Assembly: GCA_947568835.1 (NCBI GenBank)
Contig: OX387603.1
Coordinates: 26,746,651-26,810,650 of the forward strand
Reading direction: 5' to 3'
From: Protonemura montana
Lineage: Eukaryota > Arthropoda > Insecta > Plecoptera > Nemouridae
Length of the DNA: 64,000 bases
Shown piece after piece: positions 12,014 through 24,700 of the stretch; position 1 is the stretch's first letter; every line of letters begins with the position of its first letter. The position numbers and the translations under genes are program-made. The notes beneath the pieces were generated by a model. The model saw only the letters and a list, made by a program, of their open reading frames with translations, had not been told where the DNA came from and did not search any database.

Positions 12014-13777
12014 CTAACAACTGTGGATTTTGTTCCGTTTTTTCTTTTTCTTGCTTTTTTCCTTAGCAGCATCAACTGGTGATTCCTCCAAACTTACTGT
12101 TGCCTCTTTATAGTTCTCCTCACACTTTTTCTGCTTCTTCTTCTTACTCTTTTTAGGGAAATCTTCTACCATTTGAACTGAGCCATTCTGATCTACTTCT
12201 ACAAGCTGCTTTTTACTTTTAACCTTCACGCTATTAGTGCCTTCTGTATTGACACTTGCTTCTACAGTCCCATTTGCATTCTTTATCATATCTTCCTCTT
12301 CTTGAGCGTCTTTTCGTTTGCGCTTCTTTTTCTTACTTTTTGTGCTAGCGGGGTCTTCTGCATTGACACACTCTCCAGCTATCCCATTTCCATTCTCTGT
12401 GATCTCTTCCTCAATTTGTTTCTTGCGCTTCTTTCTTTTTGTGCTAGTGGGGTCTTCTATGTTGACACAATCTCCAGCTATCCCATTTCCGTTCTCTGTG
12501 ATCTCTTCCTCAATTTTTTTCTTGCGCTTCTTAATTTTCTTGCTTTCGGTATCATTTTCAGCAGTTACCGATTTCTGGTCACCTGTCAGCTCTTTCATAT
12601 TGTCACATATCTCTTCCTTGTGCTTCTTTTTACTTTTCTTCGGTTTAGGGGAAGAATCTATAATCAATGAATCACCTAGCGTTTTATCGTTACTTTCGTT
12701 TGCCTTCTTTCCAGTAGAATTGCCTACGTCTGACTCAGTAGCTTTGTCCTCAGCTTTTTCTTCAATATCTGTGTTACCATTGGCCTTGGTATTGGAAGAG
12801 TCATTCTCTTTTGTGAGGCCTTTGATTTTCTTCAGCTCTGACTCGAGCATTTCGTAAACCGTTTCCACTACATCAATCTGCCGGACCGAGTCTCTCCACA
12901 CGCTTTTTGCAAAGTTCTGGAAAATTAATGCAAGACTTAGTTGTGCAGGGCGCAAGAATTCTTCATTGAAGAATTCTAGACAATTTTAAAAACATTACTT
13001 ATTAAAAAATTTGATTATGGAACAGCAAGGGAATTTGCTTGCTAGCATGACAAGTTTGTATAGATCCTACAAGCATTTTTAGAGGCAAAAATAAAAACTA
13101 ATCATTTCCTGAAGAATTTTATTGTGTGTCAATTAACTGATCATCGGTAGATAACTTGGTTGTAATCGTTTACCTGGAATTGCTTCTTCTTTCTTGGAAC
13201 ATTTCCATGTCGAGTCAGAATCCCAATGAAATATTTCTGAGAAGATGTTAGTTCAGAGGTTTTGAGTGATGCTGACAATACAGCTTGTATCCATTCCCCC
13301 TGTTTGGCCAAACCAGCAGTTGATGGAGCGGGAGACCTAAAACCCTTCACTCCGTATTTCTCGGCTTCAGTCACACAAGATATGTGAGCCATAAATTGGT
13401 CTCCACTGCAAATAAAAGCACTTACAATTATGTTTGGGAAGACAGGGGGATACATTTTAATGGTCACCTCAAAGATTATATTATAGTTTAGTTAGCCAGA
13501 AAATGGTAAGTACTAGTTCAAGAGATTGTCGTTGAGATTCCCGAGCGTATAATTTGGGCATAGGATGACCAACACGAACGAAAATTCTAGCAGGTACAGA
13601 AGTCAATGTTTTTATTGTCAAACAGCAATGTATCTTTGCAAGTAGTGTGCAAACTTACAAAAAATCTTTGTGGCAGTCTACGCAGGTTAGTGCCAGAGGA
13701 CGACATTTCCCTGCGTGGTTGGCGCAATCTTTTTTCTTCAAGGAGTCCCCACAATTGTTGCAGGTAAAGAATACCAT
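12014..13777 (-). CDS. LYAR-like nucleolar zinc-finger protein, copy 2
   Basis: Exons: 13659-13777, 13174-13405, 12014-12916; about 417 residues. It is closer to canonical LYAR than copy 1: MVFFTCNNCGDSLKKKDC, HAGKC, CVDCHKDFFGDQFMAHISC and then EAEKYGVKGF, which matches the family's K-Y-G-x-K-G-[YF] element. The second exon ends in QEW-like helices (GEWIQAVLSASLKTSELTSS). The third exon begins NFAKSVWRDSVRQIDVVE and continues as a Lys-rich tail with an internal duplication of about 35 residues (EEEITENGNGIAG appears twice). Intron 1 is in the same place and phase as in copy 1, so the pair arose by tandem gene duplication. Copy 2 lacks the extra exon that copy 1 has. Role by family: nucleolar, ribosome biogenesis. 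Confidence 0.88.
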
Positions 13778-14363
13778 ACTTAGGTGCAGCCAATCGCAAG
13801 GGTCAGTAGAATTTATCACAAGAAATACAAATCGGAACTGATAACCTACAAATTCGACTACAACGACGACCACGCTGCTTGTCCCCCACCAACCTATTCA
13901 GAAGAAACATGGAGGATATATTAGTACCCTTGAAGAGACTACAAGAATAACAATAAAATCGTGCCCAAATAAAAAATCTTGTAAAATTATTAGAACACCT
14001 ATTACTTATTACCTTGAGGTAAAAGGAAAACTTGTACTGTATTTTCTAAATGGGTTTTTCTAAAGAGATAAGCTACGTTTGCCTTACCAACCAAAACTGT
14101 CAACCACTAAGACTTGCTGTCAAAGCCGAATCTAAGCAAGATTGCATTTCAAGTAATTGTTGCCTTTATAAATCTCTACAATAAATATTCCATGAATAAT
14201 CCGCGTATTTTCAGCAAGTGGACGTTAGACACTGTTTATGACACTGTTGGCTACAATTGTGGTGTGTTCGTTATATTATTATGGATAATGTCCAATTTTC
14301 CAATGCACCGACCAATACAAACAACATACGGCTCTAAGCATACGGCATGGTTGATGTTGAACG

Positions 14364-14785
14364 GTTTGGCGTGTCGGGAACACAGGTTCTCGTGAGATCA
14401 CTGAAGTTAAGTAACACTTCGCTGAGTCAGGTATTGGATGGGTGACCATCATGCATGACCAGTTATGTTCGAGAGAGAGGTTGGAGGGATGAAAGTTAGT
14501 ACAGCAACTTCACCCGCTTTGCTTATCAACCTCTCGACAGCATGGATTTGTGGAGGAATCCTGTTGTTCGAGTTGTAACGGCCTTCGGAAGGGACGTTAA
14601 GCTGGTGGTCCCATTAGTGCTATTCGACAGGGGTAGGCTACGTGCCGGCACCGGATTTCCCCTCCACCCTTGTACGCTAGGCTAGGTTCATCATCATCAT
14701 CCTCAACAGCCACTCTTTCACCGACACCATTAGACCAGTGCGACAGGGCCCGTTGAGAAAATAGCGCGTCGTTAAACACAATGAT
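14364..14785 (+). mobile_element. 5S-rRNA-derived SINE, near full length
   Basis: Starts in a 5S-like head (GTTTGGCGTG, then GATCACTGAAGTTAAG and GGATGGGTGACC), then a body with CTCTCGACAGCATGGATTTG and GGAAGGGACGTTAAGC, a CATCATCATC stretch, and a tail ending CGTCGTTAAACAC. The 5S internal promoter boxes are still readable. Confidence 0.85.
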
Positions 14786-15169
14786 CATATGTACAGGCCA
14801 CTTGCCAGGCCACTCTGTCTGTTTTGTTGAACGAGTCCGGTGGAATATCGCCACATTATTTTTGACTTCTCAGCACTGGATTATCGACACATCGAGTGTG
14901 ACGATAATCTAGTAGGGCATATGTGACGATATTCAGGCATGGAGATGGTGCAAACCCGTTGGAGAGCATATTATGTCGTCACCGCCGAAGTTTTGCTGAA
15001 ACCAGTGCATGTAAAGTGATTTCAAAGGTGGGATCTTGGACTTAACGACATGTGGACAAAACACTGGCTGGAAAAATAACTTACTTGCCGACGACACCGC
15101 GAACGTGGGTACGTCATGGGGTACCTGAGTCGGTAGTAAAGACCGGAGTAATTACCTAAGAATTACCTA

Positions 15170-15284
15170 GATATCATCACGGGCCCTCGGGCCTCGGGCC
15201 CCGCGGGCCTCGGGCCCCGCGGGCCTCGGGCCCCGCGGGCCTCGGGCCCCTCGGGCCTCGGGCCCCTCGGGCTGTGATGATATC
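15170..15284. repeat. GC-rich tandem array inside an inverted-repeat frame
   Basis: Units of about 15 bases (GGGCCTCGGGCCCCGC type) fill 15181-15273. The flanks GATATCATCAC (15170-15180) and GTGATGATATC (15274-15284) are exact inverted copies, so the whole block can fold into one hairpin. The units are themselves near-palindromic. Confidence 0.8.
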
Positions 15285-15771
15285 GAAAGTAGAGCGGGCA
15301 CCACAACAATTCTCACTTTTCAATCTCAATCTCAATCTCAATCTCAATCTTAATATTTAATCTCTCTGTTAAAGAAGATAGCCGGGGAAAATTGTCCTGA
15401 TATCTTTGTTTGTTTGTTTGTTTGTTTATTTTCCTATAGACATGGTATCTTAACAGTCTTTATGGTATTAACAACTCACAAGGTTTGGTCTAAGGTTTGG
15501 TCTATGGTTTGGTCTTCATTTCTGCGTATGGTCTGTGATGTACAAAAAGTGCGGTTTTGCTAGGCATGTAGCCTCTTTAAAGGGTGCTTACATATCCGCC
15601 GTGTTTCAACTGAATCAGGTTGGGGTCCGGTGACCACGCTGTCCAAATGATGAAGGTCATTGATGAATGGAGGAGAGCCGAAGGGCGTGTTTTGATCAGA
15701 GTTGTTGCTGTCACAAATGAAGCCGAAACTAGAAATTTAAGCAATATAATAGAGGGCAATTTTTTGATACC

Positions 15772-18700
15772 ATGTTGGGCGTAAGAATTAGTTCGTTTGG
15801 TGAAACAGGTCTGGGTGAACCGGAACAGGATGCTAATTCAGCTTTAACAGAGCTAGACAAAGGTAAAGACTTACGTTTGATTACATACATTTCCTATAAC
15901 CTCACTTATCCCTGTAACTCTTAACCCCACTTATTTACCGGCAATTACAAACACTCTCTTTATTTCATGTAGCATTGCGGTCGGAAAAAATTGGAGAGCA
16001 ATGCGAGGCTATTGTCAGATTTCCAAGACTCTTTGAGAAGTATCCGTTCCCAATTCTGATCAATTCGTCGCTTTTAAAGCTAGCCGATGTTTTCCGTGTT
16101 GGGTAGGTCTTTGCTCTACAACTATCAACAGTGCATAATTTACTGTCTATTTTTTTTATTCCCTGATGCTCTACTATTTCAGAAACAATTTCCTGCGCTT
16201 GTGGGTCTTACGAGTGTGCCAGCAGAGTGAAAAGCACTTGGATAAGATAATCAACGTGGACGAATTTGTGCGACGTATATTTAGTGTGATACATTCTAAC
16301 GATCCCGTAAGTTTTTGTGCATTAAACGACCTTAGTGCCTCTTGTGCACGGTTGATCCAATTTCCCTGTGCAGCTATGGTTTATATCTAGGTTGCCAGGG
16401 CGCTGACCCTCCGCACATTGGGCAGCGTTGCGGGTATAATACCCGAGCGGCAGCAGGTCCACCACAGCATTCGTCGCAGCTTGGACTCACACGACATGGT
16501 CGAAGTGGAGGCCGCTACGTACGCTGCTATGCAGTTTGCTGCACAGTCCAAGTAGGGCATGGTGACAACGCTTTCATTTTCGTTTTTTTTTTAGTTCTTC
16601 TACAGCCACCCCAATCTATGGTTTCATACTGAAAGATAGACTGGGCTAGCACCTTGTTGATTGAAATCTTAAAAGGGAGCCTTATATTGTGCCACAGCTG
16701 CAAAAATTGTGCATTTTACACCACATTTTATTTAGCTAACTATCTGTACTCCTTTTATAAAAAGCTCACGAGACAATTTCTGCAAATCTGCTCAGGACGT
16801 TTGCGGTGAGCATGTGCTCGAAGATCTCTGACATGATCCGCGGACTTTCCACGCCCGCCCACATGAAGCTGCAGTTGATCCCGATCCTCCAACACATGCA
16901 CCACGACATCGGCACTGCCGCCATGGTCCGGCAACTCTGTGCCGACTTGCTGCCCAGCTATCCGGCAGAAGAGTTTGTGTTGGTCACCCTGAACACGCTC
17001 ACTCAGCTGGCTGCCGCCACCCTTGTCGACATCCCCAGTCAGGTGGCCTTGCTGTTGGGATATCTGCGTTCTGACCCGCGGTGGACAGTCCAAGGTACCA
17101 CAAGCATTTTGCACGTTATGTTTCACAATGGGCTCTTAGCGATCACCCGCCATTTATTAAAATAATGATAATAATAAATCTTTTTATTCTTAAAAAAAAA
17201 ACACGTTGCACTCTAGAAAGGTCCACACTGTTTCAGTTCACATTTCAACCTTAATGTACATAGGTACTTCAGTAAATCAACATTGTGGTCAGGTAATTAA
17301 AAATACTTTCACTGAATAAAACTAGCAGTTAATTCAAAAATTTAAACTGTGTGTTAAACTGTTTTAACATTAAAGCCATTTAACTGGTTGTTAAACTGTT
17401 TCAACATTAAAGCCATTTAACTGGTTGTGAAACATCTCCTGAAGCAATGAGTTGGAAATGAGTTAAATAATAAAAATCCTGCATAAGTATTCCCTTTTTT
17501 GAGCGCATCACGAATCTGCTTCTAATAAATATAGGTTTTTTGTCTTGTAAAATGATTGAAAGCCTTGTCTCTGTTTGCAGCCCAGTGTCTAAGGAATCTG
17601 CATCGGCTCGCAACTCATGGATCCCACCTGTGGCCGCTCGACGCTGTCGACGAAATCGTAGCTGTCGCCGAGGACCCGCCCAACGACCAGGTAAACCAAC
17701 CTTGGAACTTAAACCATGCTGAGAAGTCTGCAGGCATGATCGCCACTTTCCTCTTCAAGCTGTTTCACTGTTGAGTGTAGGTTATAGGTAGAGTTTCAAC
17801 GTCAATGTTACAGTCTCTGCGTGAAAGATGACTACCTTACCGACAAAAATGCAGAGTACCGGAACATCACGTTAAGTGGAGCCACTGTCGTATGAAATTT
17901 AATTTTGATATTTCTCGTAGGTTAACTCGCTTTTTAATATCGTTACGTGTATATCAATCGTTGAGATGAACATCGATGATTATTTTTTAAGCATGAAAAG
18001 TCTTAAAAGCGAGTTAACCTACGAGAAATATTGAAATTAAAATTCAGACGACAGTGGCTCCACTAAACGTGATGTTTCGGTACTCTGCATTTTTGTCGGT
18101 AAGGTAGTCATTTGGCGGCCATCTTTCACGCAGAGACTGTAACATTGACGTTGAAACTCTACCTATAACCTACACTCAACGGTTTCACTGTTGATCTTAT
18201 ATTCAGGTCACTGGGTCGAAATAGATGTGCGTCAAAGTGCGCCGCTCCAGAGTCAGTCTACACTACATATACAAGGCTGTGTGTGGACCTGGTGGTCAAA
18301 TATGTAGAAACTCACTGGCAAGGCAGTGGTTTGGGGTGATAACGGACATAAACTATTTTTGAAGTTCTACCGTACAAACATAGGACGCCTCTCACTCCTT
18401 GGCAGAGGAACTAGACTATGGAATAGCCGGCCATTCAATGAACTTGCCAAAAATATATTTTCAGGTATAAAATAATTCCTTGTATCAGAATCATGTACAA
18501 AATGTACGTATTAGATTGTAAAACTGTATAGTAAGTAACCACCGGACAATGCAATTCACTTATTGTGTATCATTCTAAGTTGCTAATAAAAAAAACCATT
18601 ATTATTATTATTATTAGATCTTGGAAATAGCTTGGTATAAAACGGAATGAAAGCTTTTCAAACCAAGCGTTGCTATGGCAAAAGCTAACCTAAACTGACG

Positions 18701-21700
18701 CAAGCTTACGTCTTTTCTGTTCCTGTTTGCCTGCCAGGTACTGGGCTGGGCTCTCGACACACTGCTTGCAGTCGCCAAGTCTGCAGCTGCGGTGGAAACG
18801 CAAGTCCGTGCAGATTCACGGCTGTTTCGACTTTGTGCCGATGTCAGCCTCTCAGCTGCGCCGCATATCGCCAGCAAGGCGGTGCAAGTCGTGACCAGGC
18901 TTGTGTGTCATGGGTTAGTGCCAGTCACACGCCTCGAATTCACCCGGAATTGGGCCGATCTGTAGCCTACCTTGACCTTTCTGTTCTGTGGCAGAACCGA
19001 AAGGTTTGGCATGTTGGAAACACCGGTTCTCGTAAGATCACCGAAGATAAGCAACACTGCGCTGAGTCAGGTATTGGATGGGTGACCATCATGCACATGA
19101 CCAGTTCTGTTCGGGAGAGAGATTGGAGGGATGAAAGTTAAGCAACAGTGTGCTGAGTCAGGTATTGGATGGGTGACCATCATATACATGACCAGTTCTG
19201 TTCGGGAGAGAGGTAAGAGGGATAAAAGTTAGTACAGCAACTTCATTCGCCTTGCTTATCAACCTCTCGACAGCATGGATTTGTGGAGGAATCCTGTTGT
19301 TCGCGTTGTACCGTCCTTCGGAAGGGACGTTAAGCCGGTGGTCCCCTTGGTGCTCTTCGACAGGAGTAGGGTACGTGCCGGCACCGGGTTTCCCCTCCTC
19401 CCTTTTAGACTAGGTTAGATTTATCATCATCCACTCATTCACCGACGCCATTAGACCAGTGGCTCATGGCCAGATGTCAGAACAGTGCGTCATTAAACAC
19501 CACAAATAAATAAATAATGTTCTGTGGCAGAACCGGGACCGAGGATCCTGACCGTCTTTCCAACGCCGTGGACTTGGTGGAGTCGCTGCTGTTGCTGGTG
19601 ACGACTGGGACAGCTCGTGGGGAGCTCCGAGCTTGTCTGCATTGCGCTGTGTCCCTGTGCGGTGCTCACGCGCAGCTCTGTCCACGAGTCATTGCGATGG
19701 TATGTGCATACAGGGACCCGGACCTTGACAAAAACTATTTAGACTGGGTTTCGTAACTTGTGCCTGTTACTTTGTCAAGGGTGAAAGCTGCCCTGGAAAA
19801 ATTAGTTGTTCGTTACTTAGCATTCAAAACTCAGTTTAAATAGTTTTGTCAAAACTAGTGCTAAGGTTAGAAAAAGTAGACAAGAGTCAAAAAACCATAA
19901 GGACCCCAAGTCGGTAATTGGAGGGGACAAGAATCGGGTCATTACGATTTGAACTTCGTTCAAATCCCACTGGTTTGAAAAAAATATTGTACTTTTCCAC
20001 AAAAGATGTAGATTTGTTATTCTGCTTTACTTTGACAGATTTACTGGATTGCACACAATGGACTCATAAGATCTGTTCTTAGAAACTGCTATTGAAACCT
20101 TTACTTTTATTAGAACCAAAGTGTTGAACCCAGAACAGGAATCTTAATCAATCATTTTCGAGAACCAGATCAGGAACTGGATCCAATATTTTTAAAGTAA
20201 AGAACCAGAAGGGAGCCAGAGGTGTTATCGTTATTGGTTTATATCCCCGGTTCCAAAGTGCTCCGGCTCCCAATCCATGTTGCCCCGAGCTTGTCACCGA
20301 ACTCGTCTCTCCGCGGCAGGTTTCGTCAGCTCTGCATCGTGCACAGGACCCAGCGCTGCTGCCTCCGCTCTGCGAGACGTTGGCTGCGGTGGCCGACCGC
20401 GGACCCCGAGGCTCGTTGCTTCCTGCGTTGCCTGCGTTGTTGGACACCCTGGGACGCGCAGAAGCCGGCACTGAGCACTCCCAGGCTACGGTAGGACCAC
20501 AATCATGGCATTTTAAACAAATCGGACATGGACTTAAGTTTTCTTTATTGATCTAATTCCCCTTTTGATAAATTTTCTATAGTTTTTAGTTGACGTATTA
20601 ACTTTCAACAGCGACAAAATTGACAAATTTCCTTAAATTATGCTATTTTTAGTCATCTCTCAGTTCATTACTATCAATTACAGGGAAACATATTTGGCAT
20701 TAGCATTTTCTATGAAAAATTTTGCAATTTAAGGTGCTATAATTGACATATACTATTTTAAGTAGGTTTTGAATAATTTGGAAAATTTGGTTTTGTCAAG
20801 ACTAGTGCTAAGGTTACATCAAGTAGACATGAGTCTAAACACAATCATAAGGTGCTGTAATATTTCCTACAAATTTGTTCTGCTTGTTATGGGTAATTTC
20901 ACTGAACCTTGCCCTGGCTTCGCCATGTGTTCGATCTTTCCTATGACTTCTTACACCACATTAATCGGCAAGGAGTGTGCAGTGCCTTCTTTACAAGAGG
21001 TTGCAGGTTTCTTGACTTAAACAGTAAGAAATAACAAGCAAGGAGGTTGTCAGTAAGATCCTGTCTACAGCAAATATTTTGATCGGCAGGTGATGCTCTG
21101 CACACTGGTGTTCCAAACAATGACTGGCTTCCGCTGGGCAGTGCAGCCGGGTTGCCCGGGCGACCAGCCTAGCGCCCGGCAGGCCATTGAACGAGTTGTT
21201 GCCGGTAACAACCTTTGGGAAAACTACCGCATCGCGCGATCGGCAGCTCGGTACGTCTGTTGCCGTCAACAACTGCGCAAGCTTACAGCTACAAAATTAG
21301 ATTTCCTAAAATCACTGGCATTGTGCTTGGGTGTAAAGGTTATGTCATAAATGCCAGCGCTCATGTTTACCTGTCTTTGCAAAAATTTAATTGAAGAACT
21401 CGATGGCAATATGTACCACATCTTTGTGGTACTCCATAGTTTCAAATAAGAGATATAATCGGTCGAAGCATTAAAGTGGGTTTCTTTTTGTAACCCCCTC
21501 GTGGGGAATGAAACGGGAATCATCTTCAAGTCAAAACTAAATAGGACTTAACTTCTAGGACTAAACTTCAACTCAAATAGGAGGAACTAAATATTGTTTT
21601 CCTCAAAGTGTGAAAGAGCAAATTGTATCTTTCAATACTCGTATAGACTGAAATCACTGTTACTTGTTTCAAATTTTTTGTCAACTTTGGCTTTTGCAAT

Positions 21701-24700
21701 AATTGTGATTTCAACCTGAAATCAACAAGTAATTCAATTTGATAAAAATGGATGTGATTTGCTCCATGTCGCAGGTACGGCCGGCACGGCGTGAGTGCTG
21801 ACGTCTTGAGACGCCTGCTTGCCCACGTCTCGTCAGAGCACCTGCACTTCTGGTTGGCTGGCTTGCGTGAGCTTAGCGACGGGGAGGCAGCATTGGCCGA
21901 CCGGCTTCAAAGGCCCGGCCTCGCAGACCGGCTGGCACACACTATGACCCATTACTGCAGGGCCGTAGCCGCCCTTAAGGTAAAGAACAAACTTAACACT
22001 TGACCGATTTGTCTGGTCCATTTAACATGGCCTTATAAAGAGTTGGGTAGGTCCATTACTTAAATTATTTACCTTGGTTTTTTATTAAGATGTAATTAGG
22101 TTCCTTTGATCTTCCTAACAGACAGGCTTCCTCTAAGCAGGATAACACGGTGTGGTAAAGAAGAATTAGGTCCAGTAAACCCCAGTTAATTTAGTTGCTG
22201 TTGCAAAGCTTTGTTAACTTTATACACGTTGTTGTGGTTATGGAATCGAACAATACAATTTGTTTACTGTCCCAGCAGACCCAGTTTGTGTCCCTGTGCT
22301 GGGCTGTTAGCATTTTGCAATGTGGTGCATGTAAATAACACTGTCTTAGCTTTAAATACTCAGTTTGTAAACGGTTCGTTCAAAGCCTCTCCTTTCCTCC
22401 TTGCATTGTGGTTGTTAACTGAGTGTTGCCATGGTCCCAGGCCGGCAGCTCTCCGGCAGGCAGCCTGCAGTTCCAGACTGAGTACGCCCGGCTTCGGGGA
22501 GAATTCCTGCAGAGCCTGACGCAGTTGGTGCACACCTGTCACTCTCTGTGCACCACGCCCCCTCCAGCCGTCGCCACGGCCGTGCCTGAGAGCAATCTGC
22601 AGCGGTACGGGCATGTCACTGACCAGGCAAGTGTGCAAGTGTGTAATGAAAGGACTCTGTGGTGTTTTATTATTAGAAACATTACTACCCTCTTAAAAAT
22701 TAATGCCCAAACGGGGTCTCGAACCCCGATCTCCACCTATCGCGGATATTGCTCTAACCAAATGAGCTAATACAACATTTTTGAGAGGTTAGTAGTGTTC
22801 CTAAAAATAAAATATACCTCTCATTTCATATTAGCTCTGTGGTTATCTCGGGTTGTAACGTTGGTCTGCCTGCAGCTGCGCAAGTGCGTCAAGGAGTTCC
22901 GAGTGTGTGGGGATCTCTACTGGAAGCTCTACCAGACGGCCTTTGATGCAGATCCAGCGTCACTGGCACACATACAAATGTATCCTTTGCCCGGCTTACG
23001 AAGACAACATGGGCTTTGTCGCAATGTTACGTACCATGCAATGGAAAGTCATTGTTTTGGACAGCAAACCTTTAAATTATTGCTGCAAGGGTACACAAAC
23101 ACGGCCATGTCATGTTTCCAAATTTCAATCCCTACCATCGTACAGGATGGGGCATCTGTGTATGCTATTTCTGTGATAGCCTTTCCCCTTCAGGATGGAA
23201 TATCTGTGCATGCTTTGTCCATGGTAGCCTTTGCCCCAAAAGGATGGAATATCTGTGCAAGCTTTATCTGTGCTAGCCTTTGCCTCATAAGGATGGAATA
23301 TTAGTGGTAGTGTTTGCCCCATGGGCATGAATTATCTGAGCTATGAATGTTTGGCTATGTTTTGTGCCTGTCCCGAGAGCTTGTTCCTTGACTCTTCGAT
23401 GCAGACTTCAGCAGATGTGTGTGTTGATGGCTCACAGCGTGGAGAGAGTTGCCCAGGCCAACTACCAGGACGATGTTGTGCTTGACTTCAGGTAAGTCAC
23501 TTACACCAATACAAAGTCCTGAACAAGGCAATGTGCAGCAGATAGTTGCTTAGTTTGTATCTTTACAAACCTAAAGAGTGACAGCTGGAGAGATTTTATG
23601 GTGCCAGGATTTATATATTTATTTATATATTTATTTACTTATTTTATTTTTATGTTTCATTCGTTATTCTAGAAAATGTTCTTATAATTGTGGATTGGTA
23701 ACTTTCTTTTTTGGGTGATATTCTTCAGAGCTGTATCCAGGGAATGTTTCAACAACAATTCCCCAACAATCAATCTTTAGAACAAGATTGTTATGTCTCC
23801 TAAACTGCTAAGATCGCAACCTCGTAGGTTTCTGACTGCATTTGTTCTATCGCAGCTGTGATCATGCTGGCCTGGAAGCGACCTACATGATTCGCTGCTG
23901 TCAGGAAGCAGCAGCGGTGGCTCAGCAGATGGTCTGGGCAGAGGATCAGAAGACCATCACACACCAGGTAGGTTAGATTAGGTTAGGTTAGGTTAGGTTA
24001 GGTGAATCGGAGGAGATAGACTGCTGTATGGTCTCTCAGTTCATGTTATCCATATCTGTTACCAGTGCCACCTCCCTCCAAAGTTGATTGACCACCTTCT
24101 ATTACAGCACATCGAGTGTCTGCTCAAGCAGGTCGAGATCCTGGCCGACACCTCGCTCTGTCTGCCGAGGTACTTCTTCCAAGTGCTGCAGTCCACCACG
24201 CTCACGGTAAGTGAATCGGTCCCAAGTGCAATATCGCTACGATAGGAAGACGCAGGGTGCTAAGATCCCTTGCCTTGTTTTTCCAGCTCATGGTGACTCC
24301 CAAGCCTCGAGTGCTGGGCGAGTCTATCAGTGTGAGCAGTAGCGCCCAGCTGGCCATCAAGGTGGAGGGAGTCATCCAGCACGGGAAGCGTCCGGGACTG
24401 TTCCGCAGGATCGGGGGCGTCCGAGTGACCGTCTCATCGCAGCTGCAGAAGCAGCACTCGCAGGATTCAAAGGTCAGCACAGTTTGGAGCTACCAGCCAA
24501 TCACAGGCCCCCCAAGCTTGTTAAACAGCATACATTCACTCACATGGTCTTGTTGGGAAACTTGGCTATTGGTGATTTCATTTGGGTTTCAAGCAAGCTT
24601 TATCCTTTTAATGAAAACAGTTTTAATCAATCTTATCAAAGCATTGGGAATCAAAATGTATCCTTCACAAAAGAAAGAACTTACAAAGAACAGTACATTC

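Larger units (their letters stand above)
13778..15771. other. Divergent gap between LYAR copy 2 and INTS7
   Basis: Holds both promoters, one 5S-derived SINE, a GC-rich hairpin array and simple repeats, listed separately. A short (TCTCAA)n run lies near 15322-15352 and a (TTTG)n run near 15405-15427. No coding exon seen. Confidence 0.5.

Noticed and set aside
14364-14470. Genuine 5S rRNA gene
   Set aside because: Only part of 5S is present, with many changes, and it is joined to the same SINE body and tail in every copy.
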